A stretch of 64,000 bases of DNA from an uncultured Clostridia bacterium (GCA_946408995.1 CAMJUL010000003.1:37366-101365), one strand, 5' to 3'. Positions 51,174-60,531 are shown, counted from the stretch's first letter. A program made the numbers and translations. The notes: generated from the letters alone by a model not told the origin.

Positions 51174-52556
51174 ATGCGCGCTATTCTTTCTGGAAGAGAC
51201 GCCGATATGACCCGGGGAAGCATTCCCGGGCTTTTGCTGCGTTTCGCCCTTCCCATGGCCATCGGGCTTCTGCTTCAGCAATTGTATAATACCGTGGATA
51301 CCATCGTTGTGGGGCAGTTCGTATCCCAGCAGGCCCTGGCCGCGGTCGGAACCACCGGCAGCATCTGCAACATGCTGGTGGGGTTCTCCGCCGGCCTTTC
51401 CATCGGTTCCGGCGTCATCATCAGCCAGGCCTACGGGGCCCACGACCATCAAAAGCTTCATGACGCGGTTCAGACTTCCATTGCAGTGACCCTGATCCTG
51501 AGTGTGCTGATGACCGCTCTTGGGTTGGTGATCGTCGATCCGATGCTTCGGTTCATGAACACGCCGGAAGACGTTTTCCCGGAGGCACAAACCTATCTGA
51601 CCATTTATTTTGCAGGGCTCAGCGGCCTTCTGCTTTATAACATCGGCAGTGCCATCCTTAGGGCGGTAGGAGACTCCACCCGTCCGCTTTTTATCCTGAT
51701 CGCCGCCTCTGTAGCCAACATCGCATCCGATCTGCTTTTTGTCGTCGTCTTTGGCATGGGTGTGGCCGGGGCCGCCTGGGCAACGATCTTCAGCCAATTT
51801 GTCTCCGGCATTCTGGTTCTTTACCTCCTGACACGCGAAAAATCCTCCTATGGCATCCGCTGGCGCCATCTGAGCATTCGCATGGACATCCTGAAGAAAA
51901 TATTCGCCGTCGGTCTTCCAAGCGGGATCCAGCAGGCCATTACTTCCTTCAGCAATGTATTCGTTCAATCCTATACCAATTATTTCGGCTCCGCCGCCAT
52001 GGCAGGCTGGGCCAGCTACAACAAACTGGACGCTTATATCAACGTTCCCGCCCAGGCGATTTCCATGGGCGCGTCCACCTTTGTAGCGCAGAATGCCGGA
52101 GCAGGACAGCTTCCCAGGGCCAAAAAAGGCGTCCGCACCAGCCTGATCATGAGCGTCTCCATTTCCGCGGTCCTGGCACTCCTGGCTGTTCTTTTTGCCC
52201 GCCAGGCCATCTCCCTGTTTTCTCCGGAGGAGAGCGTCATCCGGTTCGGGGTCTTCTTCGTTCAGCTGATCTCCCCCTTTTATCTGTTTACCTGTTTTAC
52301 GCAGACCTATTCGGGGGCGCTTCGCGGGATCGGGAATGCCAAGGCGCCCATGTATATCATGCTTTTCTCGTACGTCCTTTTCCGGCAAATCTATCTTTTT
52401 ACCGCAAAACAGCTTGGAAACGACCTGACCGCCATCTCCCTGGCCTATCCTGTGGGGTGGATCATGAGCACCTTTCTGCACTATCTTGTATACAGGCGTT
52501 CCTCCCTGTGCGTCCAGCCGAAAGACGGCCCCGGGAAAACCCCGCTCCGCACCTGA
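51174..52556 (+). CDS. MATE family efflux transporter
   Basis: 460-residue membrane protein with about twelve helices in two homologous halves. The opening RGSIPGLLLRFALPMAIGLL and QQLYNTVDTIVVGQFV motif is typical of the DinF/NorM-like MATE group of Clostridia, with the second half starting MDILKKIFAVGLPSGIQQAI. It uses an Na+ or H+ gradient to export cationic drugs or metabolites; substrate unknown. AAAGGA lies six bases before the ATG. It is convergent to an AraC-type regulator gene, whose other side carries a second MATE gene. Confidence 0.92.
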   Translation: MRAILSGRDADMTRGSIPGLLLRFALPMAIGLLLQQLYNTVDTIVVGQFVSQQALAAVGTTGSICNMLVGFSAGLSIGSGVIISQAYGAHDHQKLHDAVQTSIAVTLILSVLMTALGLVIVDPMLRFMNTPEDVFPEAQTYLTIYFAGLSGLLLYNIGSAILRAVGDSTRPLFILIAASVANIASDLLFVVVFGMGVAGAAWATIFSQFVSGILVLYLLTREKSSYGIRWRHLSIRMDILKKIFAVGLPSGIQQAITSFSNVFVQSYTNYFGSAAMAGWASYNKLDAYINVPAQAISMGASTFVAQNAGAGQLPRAKKGVRTSLIMSVSISAVLALLAVLFARQAISLFSPEESVIRFGVFFVQLISPFYLFTCFTQTYSGALRGIGNAKAPMYIMLFSYVLFRQIYLFTAKQLGNDLTAISLAYPVGWIMSTFLHYLVYRRSSLCVQPKDGPGKTPLRT

Positions 52557-52576
52557 CTCACGCAAACGGTTTTACG

Positions 52577-53455
52577 TCAAAAAAGCTCCTGTTCGCTCTC
52601 TGCCTCGGAATGGATGTTCCGGTACAGCTTCCGGTAGTCCCGCGGCGAGATCCCCATGGTTTCCATAAAACGATTGTTGAAAGCGGAGGAGGATTGGAAT
52701 CCGGCGCGATATGCGCATTCCGTCACTGACAGTGCCGTTTTTCCAAGAAGCTCCGCCGCTGCCCTCACCCGGACCTGTACCAGATACTTTGGAAAAGAGA
52801 CCTGCATGTACCGGCCAAAAAGCCTCGAAAAATAGCAGGAGCTCAGATTCACTTTTCCGGCCACTTCCTTCTGGCTGATTTTTTCATGATAATGGGAATC
52901 AATATAGGCACAGGCAGCCTGAATTCTTTCCCAGGCCCCGGCCGAAAAACGGTCCTGTCCAAATTGCCCGATTTTTTCCCTGAAAGCGTATTCCGCGATT
53001 CGCAACAGGATGCGGTACAGGAGGATTTTGCATCGGGTCTCCCTGAACAGATCCTCTGTCTGGTATTGATGCTCAAGTTCCGACATCAGCGCGGAGATCT
53101 GGGCCGCATCTTCCGGATCCTTCCGAAGGGACAGCATCCTGACCCCGCTCATCAGCCCGATGGACGATGACAGATCCTGATGGCTGTTCAAAAGCCGGCT
53201 TGAAAACTGAACAAAAAAGCAGCCTTTTTCCGGCGCATACAGAGTTTCATGCAATTCCTTGGGCCAAATCAGCAAAAGGTCCCCCCTGGACAACGTATAA
53301 ACCGTATCCTGGACCCGATAGCTGCAGCCCTCCTTCCGCGCAAGAATGAATTCCGCAGCGTTATGCCAATGGGGCGGAAAACGCTCCGGACTTCCGTTCG
53401 GCGCGATCACGATATCCTGGACCGCTGAATACCGGATGGTTTCCTTTTGCGTCAT
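52577..53455 (-). CDS. AraC family transcriptional regulator with N-terminal cupin
   Basis: 292-residue regulator. The N-terminal part (about 15-100) is a cupin sensor: FPPHWHNAAEFILARKEGCS, with the His pair typical for sugar-binding AraC proteins. The C-terminal two HTHs (about 185-285) show ISQKEVAGKVNLSSCYFSRL and the second signature VTECAYRAGFQSSSAFNNRF, then GISPRDYRKLY. It is divergent from MATE2 and GH28, so those are the likely targets; a role in sugar-responsive control of the GH28 locus is a reasonable inference. The other neighbour, MATE1, is convergent. Confidence 0.92.
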   Translation of the reverse strand: MTQKETIRYSAVQDIVIAPNGSPERFPPHWHNAAEFILARKEGCSYRVQDTVYTLSRGDLLLIWPKELHETLYAPEKGCFFVQFSSRLLNSHQDLSSSIGLMSGVRMLSLRKDPEDAAQISALMSELEHQYQTEDLFRETRCKILLYRILLRIAEYAFREKIGQFGQDRFSAGAWERIQAACAYIDSHYHEKISQKEVAGKVNLSSCYFSRLFGRYMQVSFPKYLVQVRVRAAAELLGKTALSVTECAYRAGFQSSSAFNNRFMETMGISPRDYRKLYRNIHSEAESEQELF

Positions 53456-53476
53456 ACGGCCTCACCTCCCGTGCCA

Positions 53477-53504
53477 ATCATAGCAAAAATCAGGCAAAAG
53501 TCAA
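53477..53504 (-). promoter_or_regulatory. Promoter of the araC-type gene
   Basis: Minus-strand TTGACT (53499-53504), 16-bp spacer, TATGAT (53477-53482). Confidence 0.5.
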
Positions 53505-53592
53505 CAAAAAACAGATAGCATCCCAACCGCAAAACGCTTAAGATATGGGTGCTTTTGCAAAGCACATTCTGTCTGAACGGAGATTGCCTGAG

Positions 53593-55014
53593 ATGATGAG
53601 GAAACGTGTCTGGAGCATGGACATGACGCAGGGAAAGCCCGCGGGACTGCTGCTGCGCTTTATGGTCCCGCTCCTGATCGGAAATATTTTTCAGCAAGTA
53701 TACAGCATGGTCGACACCATGATCGTCGGCCAGACCCTCGGCGCAGACGCTCTTGCTGCGGTCGGGGCCACCGGTTCCCTGAACTTCCTGTTTTTTTCCC
53801 TTTGCAACGGTCTGTCGAACGGCGTCGGGATCCTGGTTTCCCAGGCATTTGGCGCCTCTCGCCCAGCCACGGTCAAAAAACTGATCACAAACGCGGTTTA
53901 TATCATGGTCACCGCCGCGCTGTGCATGGGACTGCTTGGTTATTTTCTATCCAGACCTGTCCTCTCGCTGCTTGGCACGCCTCAAAACATCCTTGAGAAT
54001 GCGGTCATCTACATGCAGGTAAGCTGCCTTGGGATCATCGCCGTTTCCATGTACAACTGCATCGCCGCCATTCTTCGGGGCATCGGCGATTCCCGGACGC
54101 CGCTGTTTTTCCTGGTCATCGCAAGTATCCTGAATGTTTTTCTGGACCTGTTTTTCATTAAAAACCTCGGCTGGGGCGTGGCGGGCGCCGCCATCGCCAC
54201 CATCCTGTCCCAATTGATCTCCGCCGCCGGAAGCCTTCTGTATGCCCTCCGGCACAACCCCATGTTCTGTCTGGATGCCTCCATGTGGAAGCCAGACCGG
54301 GATCTGATCCGCAGCTGCTGCAGGATCGGGTTCCCGCTCGCGGCGCAGTCCTCCATGATCGCCCTTTCTCTGGTGCTTCTTCAATCTGTGGTCAACGGGT
54401 TCGGATCTGTCGTAGGCGCGGCTTTCACCGCCACCAGCCGGATCGAGATCCTGGTCCAGCAGCCCTACAATTCCCTTTTTGCTGCGCTCTCCACCTTCAC
54501 AGGACAGAACATCGGCGCAAACCGCGCCGACCGCGTGCGGCTTGGCTTCCGCCAGGCTACTGCCATTATGTTGATTTTTACCGCCGTGATGGTGCCCCTC
54601 ATCCAGGTGTTCGGCGGGGACATCATCGGCTGGTTCGTCGATGCCGGCACCGCCGCAGATGTCATCGCATATGGCGCCAAAGGTCTTCGGATCACCAGCC
54701 TGTTCTTTGTCCCGCTGGGGATGATCGCCGTCTGCAGAGGTGTGCTGAACGGATCCGGGGACGGAACCTACTCCATCATCAGCGGCAGCTGCGAAATGAT
54801 CGGAAGGGTCGCCTTTCCCAAGCCTCTGACGATGATCCCCCAGATCGGCATGTGGGGGATTTGGCTCGGAACCACGCTGACCTGGGTGCTGGTCGCGGCG
54901 GCAAGCATCCTCCGGTATGCCCGCGGAAACTGGCAAAAAAAGGCCAGCATCTCCCGGGAAATGGAGTCCCCTCTCCAAAGCAGCAAAAAAGAAGCCTCCC
55001 CGAGGCCTGTCTGA
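53593..55014 (+). CDS. MATE family efflux transporter (second)
   Basis: 473-residue, about twelve transmembrane helices. It begins MMRKRVWSMDMTQGKPAGLL and continues with RFMVPLLIGNIFQQVYSMVD, VGQTLGADALAAVGATGSL, the usual MATE opening, and shares the same layout as the MATE at 51174 but is clearly a different subfamily. GGAGA lies nine bases before the ATG. GH28 follows by 63 bases without a terminator, so the two probably form a unit; a transporter-plus-hydrolase pair could move a glycan-derived compound, but the direction would have to be export, which is not expected for nutrient uptake. Confidence 0.9.
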   Translation: MMRKRVWSMDMTQGKPAGLLLRFMVPLLIGNIFQQVYSMVDTMIVGQTLGADALAAVGATGSLNFLFFSLCNGLSNGVGILVSQAFGASRPATVKKLITNAVYIMVTAALCMGLLGYFLSRPVLSLLGTPQNILENAVIYMQVSCLGIIAVSMYNCIAAILRGIGDSRTPLFFLVIASILNVFLDLFFIKNLGWGVAGAAIATILSQLISAAGSLLYALRHNPMFCLDASMWKPDRDLIRSCCRIGFPLAAQSSMIALSLVLLQSVVNGFGSVVGAAFTATSRIEILVQQPYNSLFAALSTFTGQNIGANRADRVRLGFRQATAIMLIFTAVMVPLIQVFGGDIIGWFVDAGTAADVIAYGAKGLRITSLFFVPLGMIAVCRGVLNGSGDGTYSIISGSCEMIGRVAFPKPLTMIPQIGMWGIWLGTTLTWVLVAAASILRYARGNWQKKASISREMESPLQSSKKEASPRPV

Positions 55015-55077
55015 AGTCCCGGAAGGCACCCCCCTGTGATGCATTTTTGACCTATTTCATGACAAGGAGACACGGCC

Positions 55078-56430
55078 ATGATTTACGACGTACGTTCCTT
55101 TGGTGCCGTTCCGGACGGCAAGGCCAACTGTGCCCCTGCCATACAGGCCGCGGTGGATGCGGCCTCCCAGGCAGGGGGAGGGATTGTCCTTTTGCCTGCC
55201 GGACAATACAGAAGCGGATCCGTACTGCTTAAGAGCAATGTGGAATTACGGCTTGAAGCGGGCGCCCGGCTCATTTCAAGCCTGGACGAGGCTGAAATAC
55301 GCTCCTTTCCCGCTTCTCCCGATGCTCAGAGCGTAGATGGCTGGAACGGAGGCTTTTTCCTTGGCGCCCGGGATGCCGAAAACGTGACGCTTTCCGGCCA
55401 GGGCGTCATCGACGGCCAGGGTGGAAAGGTTTTTACGGACGCAGATGTGGATCTTGGCTTCCACGAATGCCCGCTGCGGGTGGCCGCGTTCAGGCCCCGG
55501 ATGATCCTGTTTGAAAACATCAGGAACCTGACGGTCAAAGACCTGACCCTCCAGGATGCCGCCTTCTGGACCTTGCATATGGCCGGCTGCAGGCATGTCC
55601 GCATCCATGATCTGTGCATTCTCAACGACGATCGCGGAGCAAACAATGACGGCATCGATCCAGATTGCTGCCAGGATGTGGTGATCTCCAACTGCATTGT
55701 CCATACAGGCGACGATGCCATCGTCCTCAAATCGACTGCTCCCATGTCCAAACGCTATGGTCCCTGTGAAAATGTTACGATCAGCGGCTGCGTCCTGCAT
55801 TCCAGGGATTCGGCGCTGAAGATCGGCACGGAAACCCATGGGGTCATCCGCAACGTGATTTTGTCAGACTGCGTTGTCCGGGACTGTTCCAGGGGCGTAG
55901 GGATTTGGGTGCGCGATGGAGGCACCGTAGAGCACATCCATATTCATCATCTGACCGGTGCCGTACGGCGATATGCGGACGCCTACAGCCTCCCCGGAGC
56001 ACCGGGATGGTGGGGAAAAGGCGAACCCGTCTTTCTCAGCGCCACCCCGCGGCGCGGACAGGAAGATGCCTTCCCGGGATCGATTCGTGATATCCATATC
56101 TCTGATGTGGCTTTGGATTGCGAGAGCTGTGTTTTCCTTGGGGGCGAGGAGCAGAGTCCCATCCGCCAAGTTCGCTTGAAGGATATTCATCTGTGTTTCA
56201 GGCATCAGGGGACTCAGCCGGGGGGGCTTTTTGACGAGCAGCCCTCGGGGCGCCATATCTATCCCCATCGCATTCCCGCCCTGTACGCAAGACACGTACA
56301 CGGCCTGTCCGTGTCCGACAGCTCCGTTCGCTTTGAGGGGGAAAACGAGGCATGGGACGGAACCGTCACCGAAACGGAACACTGCACAGGCCTGAAACTG
56401 TCCATCGAAAAAATGGAGGAGCCGGTATAA
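55078..56430 (+). CDS. Glycoside hydrolase family 28 protein (polygalacturonase-like)
   Basis: 450-residue right-handed beta-helix enzyme with no signal peptide. It begins IYDVRSFGAVPDGKANCAPA, the common pectate-lyase-superfamily start, then repeated coil segments. GH28 catalytic motifs: NNDGIDPDCCQD (family NTDGxD; about 189), TGDDAIVLKS (about 210), and GTETHGVIRN. The HG motif for substrate contact appears as SLGSH-like GTETHG, as in the cytoplasmic GH28 of gut Bacillota. Likely acts on imported oligogalacturonides or rhamnogalacturonides. AAGGAG eight bases before the ATG. Hairpin terminator follows. Confidence 0.9.
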   Translation: MIYDVRSFGAVPDGKANCAPAIQAAVDAASQAGGGIVLLPAGQYRSGSVLLKSNVELRLEAGARLISSLDEAEIRSFPASPDAQSVDGWNGGFFLGARDAENVTLSGQGVIDGQGGKVFTDADVDLGFHECPLRVAAFRPRMILFENIRNLTVKDLTLQDAAFWTLHMAGCRHVRIHDLCILNDDRGANNDGIDPDCCQDVVISNCIVHTGDDAIVLKSTAPMSKRYGPCENVTISGCVLHSRDSALKIGTETHGVIRNVILSDCVVRDCSRGVGIWVRDGGTVEHIHIHHLTGAVRRYADAYSLPGAPGWWGKGEPVFLSATPRRGQEDAFPGSIRDIHISDVALDCESCVFLGGEEQSPIRQVRLKDIHLCFRHQGTQPGGLFDEQPSGRHIYPHRIPALYARHVHGLSVSDSSVRFEGENEAWDGTVTETEHCTGLKLSIEKMEEPV

Positions 56431-56447
56431 GCGCCGCTCCCCCTTTG

Positions 56448-56478
56448 CCGGCCCGCCCATGGGCCGGTCTTTCTTTTT
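56448..56478 (+). terminator. Terminator of the GH28 gene
   Basis: CCGGCCC-GCCCAT-GGGCCGG followed by TCTTTCTTTTT. Confidence 0.85.
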
Positions 56479-56557
56479 ACGGTTGCCTTTTTTTCTCTCC
56501 CTGCCGGTCTGACTCTCCTGTATTTGTCCGATACGCGGTCCTTTAAAGCCTGGATCC

Positions 56558-57133
56558 TTATCCTCTTTGCGGGAACCGCGCAAGGGACGGACGAACCCGC
56601 CCGGCCAGCACGACCGCCAAGGCCATCTTGCAAAGGTCGGGAAGAATGAAGGGCAGCACACACCAGGAGAGAACCGTCGACAGGCCCACCGGACCTGTCG
56701 ACCGGGTATACACGATCATAAACCATGCCGTTCCAAGGGCATAACAAAGCACCAATCCAAACAGCAGACCAAGCGTTTCCCCCAGGACGCCCTTCCCAAT
56801 GGACTTTGTCGTCAGACAATAGGCTGGACCGATAATCAGAAATCCAAGAAGATATCCGCCCGTATTTCCCAAAAGCGCCCCGAACCCGGAAGAAAAACCC
56901 GCAAATACCGGCACGCCGATCGCTCCGAGCAGGAGATACGTTAAAACGGCCAGGGTCCCGTTCCGTCCCCCAAGAAGAAGGACCGTGATGAAGATCCCAA
57001 AGGTCTGAAGGGTAAAGGGAACCACCGACGGAATGCTGATCCAGGAACAAAGGGCGATCAAAGAGGCGGCGATGGCCATATATGCCAATTCAGCCGCCCG
57101 AAACGCAGATGCGTGTCCTTGGGGTTTGTTCAT
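56558..57133 (-). CDS. bioY: Biotin transporter BioY (ECF S component)
   Basis: 191-residue integral membrane protein with about six helices. Family features: ELAYMAIAASLIALCSWISI, PFTLQTFGIFITVLLLGGRN and LGAIGVPVFAGFSSGFGAL, with GNTGGYLLGFL. It binds and imports biotin with shared ECF energising proteins, which are not in the window. GGAGG six bases before the ATG. Expression is under a BirA-type operator that overlaps the -35 box (57224-57257), just downstream of birA in the same direction. Confidence 0.94.
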   Translation of the reverse strand: MNKPQGHASAFRAAELAYMAIAASLIALCSWISIPSVVPFTLQTFGIFITVLLLGGRNGTLAVLTYLLLGAIGVPVFAGFSSGFGALLGNTGGYLLGFLIIGPAYCLTTKSIGKGVLGETLGLLFGLVLCYALGTAWFMIVYTRSTGPVGLSTVLSWCVLPFILPDLCKMALAVVLAGRVRPSLARFPQRG

Positions 57134-57202
57134 TGGGGACCTCCGGTTTGCCGGTTCATCTTAGGCGCCGGCTCTGGATGCGAACTGGCGCCTTCACGGA
57201 CG

Positions 57203-57257
57203 ATTGTAGCAGCTGACTGATATATTGTCAACCAAAATATCATTTATAGATGACAAT
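57203..57257 (-). promoter_or_regulatory. bioY promoter with BirA-type operator
   Basis: Minus-strand TTGACA (57226-57231), 17-bp spacer, TACAAT (57203-57208). ATTGTCA (57224-57230) and TGACAAT (57251-57257) form an inverted repeat with a 20-base spacer covering the -35; arrangement and half-site agree with BirA boxes of Bacillota. Confidence 0.7.
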
Positions 57258-57264
57258 ATTCCGG

Positions 57265-58263
57265 TCATCCTTTCGGCTGTCCCATCCGGAATTCCCCATA
57301 TGAGAGGGCTCGGATCTCTCCATTCTCTTTGCGAACGAGCAGGCGGCCTTCACCGTCCACGTCAACGGCCGTTGCCTCAAAGGATTCCGCTGCCAGGGAC
57401 ACCGTTCCCCGACGGCCAAGCATGATCAGACGCTTCCGGTATTCCTCCAGGATCGTTTCTTTGCGCTGGCATGCTCCCTCCCCCAGGATCCGGTTGATGA
57501 TTTCACCCGCAAGATGGTTCCGGATACCCGAGTGCACAAATCCTGGGTCGATGGAGGCCGCCTTTCCCCTCAAGTCGGAAGGAAAATCCGCTTCCCGGGC
57601 ATGAATGTTCATGCCGATCCCCACGACGATCCAGTCCACACAGCCGCTTTCAAAGTCCGTGACCGCTTCCGTCAGAATGCCGCATATTTTTTTCCCGTCC
57701 AGTAAAATGTCATTGACCCACTTGATCCCCGGCTGCAATCCGCAGACCGCCTCAACGGCTCCGCATACCCCATACGCCGCCAGGGCAGTCACGAGCGTCT
57801 TCTCCTCAAAGGGCAGTTCCCCGCTTTTGAGGATCAGGCTCATATACAAGCCCCCGGGCGGGGAAAAGAAAGCTCTGGCATACCTGCCGCGGCCTTCTGT
57901 CTGAGAATCTGCAAGAAGGACAGTCCCATGTCCAGCCCCGGACAAGGCCATCTCCTTGGCGGCCCGATTGGTCGAGGCAAGGACCGGGAAGCAGTGGATC
58001 CGCTCTGCGTACTGCTGTGCGGAAGCAGCCAGGAAAGGCCTTATCCCCTGGGGAGAAAGCAGATCATTGTCCCCATCCAGGCAATACCCCCTTCGGGAGG
58101 AGGCACGGATCCGATACCCCTTCCCCCGAAGGGCTTCGATCGCTTTCCAGACCGCCGTTCTGGACAGTTTCAACTCCTGCGCCAATGCTTCTCCGGACAC
58201 ATACCCGCCCCGCCGCGATTCCAGCACCGCAAGCACGCTGTCCCTGGTCTCGTTTTCCTTCAT
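57265..58263 (-). CDS. birA: Biotin-[acetyl-CoA-carboxylase] ligase and biotin repressor BirA
   Basis: 332-residue class-II BirA. An N-terminal winged HTH (about 1-65: SGEALAQELKLSRTAVWKAI and EALRGKGYRI) is followed by the ligase domain. Catalytic motifs: SQTEGRGRYAR (family GRGRRGR-like, here GRGRYAR), the GLYMSLIL segment, KWVNDILLDGKKICGILTE with the biotin-contacting Lys, and VVGIGMNIH. The C-terminal SH3-like domain is present. It both attaches biotin to carboxylases and represses bioY through the operator located downstream. The ribosome site is weak. Confidence 0.94.
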   Translation of the reverse strand: MKENETRDSVLAVLESRRGGYVSGEALAQELKLSRTAVWKAIEALRGKGYRIRASSRRGYCLDGDNDLLSPQGIRPFLAASAQQYAERIHCFPVLASTNRAAKEMALSGAGHGTVLLADSQTEGRGRYARAFFSPPGGLYMSLILKSGELPFEEKTLVTALAAYGVCGAVEAVCGLQPGIKWVNDILLDGKKICGILTEAVTDFESGCVDWIVVGIGMNIHAREADFPSDLRGKAASIDPGFVHSGIRNHLAGEIINRILGEGACQRKETILEEYRKRLIMLGRRGTVSLAAESFEATAVDVDGEGRLLVRKENGEIRALSYGEFRMGQPKG

Positions 58264-58298
58264 GCGCTCAACGTCTTCTTTCGCTTTTGCTCCGATCG

Positions 58299-60032
58299 TC
58301 AGGCCACCAGATCGGTTTCCCTGAACTGCAGGGAATACAGCTTCTTATAGGTGCCGTTTGCTTCAAGAAGCTGCTCATGGGTCCCCAGTTCGCGGACCTG
58401 TCCGTCGATGACCACGGCGATCTCGTCTGCGTTACGGATGGTAGACAACCTGTGGGCTACCACCAGGGTCGTGCGTCCCTTGCACAGTTCATCCAGGGAT
58501 TGCTGGATCAGCACTTCCGTGGTATTGTCCAGGGCGCTTGTCGCTTCGTCCAGGATCAGAATGGCCGGGTCCTTCAGGAAAACCCGCGCAATGCTCAGCC
58601 GCTGCTTCTGTCCGCCGGACAGTTTGACCCCGCGCTCCCCGATCTCGGTGTCGTACCCATGCTCCAAGGACAGGATGTAATCGTGAATATTGGCCCTTTT
58701 GGCCGCTTCCTGCACCTCTTCAAAGGTGGCATCCGGGCGCCCGTAAAGGATATTGTCCCTGATGGTGCCGACAAACAGAAATACGTCCTGCTGAACGATC
58801 CCGATGTTCCTTCGAACCGAATCCAATGTCAGGTTCCGGATATCCTTTCCGTCGATCAGGATCGCGCCGTCCCCCTCATTGAGTCTGTAAAAATGGGGAA
58901 GCAGGTGACAGAGGGTCGTCTTTCCCCCGCCAGACGGCCCCACCAGCGCAAGTGTCTGACCTTTTTCAACCGTCAGGCTGACATCTTTCAGCACCGGCTG
59001 GGAATCCCCATAGGCATAGCTGACATGACGGAATTCGATGCGTCCCTGGACATCCTTGAGTTCCTCCGCGTCCGGCGTATCCGTTTCCGGTTTTTCATCC
59101 ATGATCTCCAAAAAACGCTTGAATCCGCTGACCCCGTTCTGGTACTGCTCCATGAAGTTGATCAACGTATTGACCGGATTGATAAACAGATTCACCGATA
59201 CGATAAAGGTGGAATAATCCCCGAAGGAAATCCGGTCGGCATACAGGAAAAGTCCCCCGGCGATGAGGATGATCACATTGAACACATCCGTCACGAAAGA
59301 AGTGGACGAAAAGAACCTGGCCATCGCGTGATAGGCATCCCGGGAGGCACTGACAAATGCCCGGTCCCCTTCTTCAAATTTTTCCACTTCCCGTTGGGTA
59401 TTGGTGTACGCCTTTGTCACACGGATCCCCGTCACGCTGCTTTCCACCGCAGCATTGATGGTAGCGTTGCTTTTCCGCCGGGCATCAAAAGCCCGTCGCA
59501 TTTCCTTTCGGAAATACAGTGTCACAATGACCAGGATCGGTACGCAGGAGAACACGATCATCGTCAGGATCGGGTCGATCATAAACAGATACGAAAAAGA
59601 CAGCAGGATCATGACCGAACTGATCAAAAGGTTTTCCGGACCATGGTGGGCCAGTTCACAGACTTCGAACAGGTCACTGGTAATACGGGTCATGATCCGT
59701 CCGGTTTCATGATTGTCATAAAAACTGAAAGGCAGCTTTTCCAGGTGCGCGAACAGGTCCTGACGCATTCTGCTCTGGATCCGGACACCAATCATATGCC
59801 CGTAGTATTGCACAAAATACCGCATCAGCATGCGAATCGCGTAAAGCACAAGCACGATGATCCCCGCGATCACAATGGAACGGTACATTTTATTTGGGAT
59901 AAACTCGTTCAGCATGCGGTTGGTGACGATGGGATAAACCATGCCGATGACAGAAATCAGCAGGGAAGCCAGCATGTCCAGCGCAAGCATTTTCCTGTGG
60001 GGCCGATAATAGGCGATAAATCTCTTCAGCAT
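58299..60032 (-). CDS. ABC exporter (fused transmembrane and ATPase domains)
   Basis: 577-residue half-transporter. Residues 1-310 hold six transmembrane helices (KLPFSFYDNHETGRIMTRIT is the conserved coupling region). The ATPase shows Walker A GPSGGGKTTLCH, Q-loop region, signature VKLSGGQKQRLSIAR, Walker B AILILDEATSAL and the H-loop VVAHRLSTIR. It would dimerise; substrate unknown (multidrug or peptide). It follows an ArsR-type regulator by two bases, so the pair form a unit; metal or drug export regulated by ArsR is possible. Confidence 0.93.
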   Translation of the reverse strand: MLKRFIAYYRPHRKMLALDMLASLLISVIGMVYPIVTNRMLNEFIPNKMYRSIVIAGIIVLVLYAIRMLMRYFVQYYGHMIGVRIQSRMRQDLFAHLEKLPFSFYDNHETGRIMTRITSDLFEVCELAHHGPENLLISSVMILLSFSYLFMIDPILTMIVFSCVPILVIVTLYFRKEMRRAFDARRKSNATINAAVESSVTGIRVTKAYTNTQREVEKFEEGDRAFVSASRDAYHAMARFFSSTSFVTDVFNVIILIAGGLFLYADRISFGDYSTFIVSVNLFINPVNTLINFMEQYQNGVSGFKRFLEIMDEKPETDTPDAEELKDVQGRIEFRHVSYAYGDSQPVLKDVSLTVEKGQTLALVGPSGGGKTTLCHLLPHFYRLNEGDGAILIDGKDIRNLTLDSVRRNIGIVQQDVFLFVGTIRDNILYGRPDATFEEVQEAAKRANIHDYILSLEHGYDTEIGERGVKLSGGQKQRLSIARVFLKDPAILILDEATSALDNTTEVLIQQSLDELCKGRTTLVVAHRLSTIRNADEIAVVIDGQVRELGTHEQLLEANGTYKKLYSLQFRETDLVA

Positions 60033-60034
60033 TG

Positions 60035-60397
60035 TTATTGATTCTCCTTGTTCCTCATTTCGGGCGGCACATAGCTTTCGCAGCGGACATATTCGGATTC
60101 CGGACAGCCATAGAAAGGGCCGTCACAGGTGGTTCCTCTCACACTCCGAAGGGCCTCCAGCGCGTCGATGACCTCTCCGATGGCGTCCGGTTCAACCCTG
60201 TAATGGGTGTGATACCCGATCTTGACCCCGCACACGAGTCCCGCCTCCCGCAGTACCTTCAGATGCTGGGAAACCGCGGATTCCGTCAAACGGCTCATCC
60301 TTGCCAGCGCCCGCACGCAGCAGCTCCTCTCCGACATCAGCTGAAGCAGCTGAATCCGACGCGGATCCCCCAAGGCTTTCCATACTTTGTCTTTCAT
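60035..60397 (-). CDS. ArsR family transcriptional regulator
   Basis: 120-residue winged-HTH regulator. Core: LGDPRRIQLLQLMSERSCCV and RLTESAVSQHLKVLREAGLV with the GYHTHYRVEP wing. Cys residues are unusually many: a Cys pair in the N-terminal helix (RSCCV) and CDGPFYGC and VRCE near the C terminus, which could bind a metal or sense thiol oxidants. I chose the ATG with GGAGG eight bases upstream; an ATG eleven codons earlier (60430) overlaps the promoter. It is directly upstream of the ABC exporter gene. Confidence 0.9.
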   Translation of the reverse strand: MKDKVWKALGDPRRIQLLQLMSERSCCVRALARMSRLTESAVSQHLKVLREAGLVCGVKIGYHTHYRVEPDAIGEVIDALEALRSVRGTTCDGPFYGCPESEYVRCESYVPPEMRNKENQ

Positions 60398-60418
60398 CCC
60401 TTCATCCTCCCAGGGGAT

Positions 60419-60447
60419 ATTATAATCCACTAATCCAATTAAGTAAA
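60419..60447 (-). promoter_or_regulatory. Promoter of the arsR-ABC exporter unit
   Basis: Minus-strand TTTACT (60442-60447), 17-bp spacer, perfect TATAAT (60419-60424). GGATTAGTGGATT direct repeats lie over the spacer and may be the operator. Confidence 0.6.
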
Positions 60448-60486
60448 TACTGAATCAGTTCATGGTTCCCGTTTTCACCCGCACAC

Positions 60487-60516
60487 AAAAAAGGGGAGCG
60501 GATCAGGCCGCCCCCC
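60487..60516 (-). terminator. Terminator of the xpk-degV operon
   Basis: A 9-bp GC-rich stem with one G-T pair (60493-60501 with 60508-60516), followed by six T on the minus strand. Confidence 0.85.
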
Positions 60517-60531
60517 ATCAAACCGTTTTCA

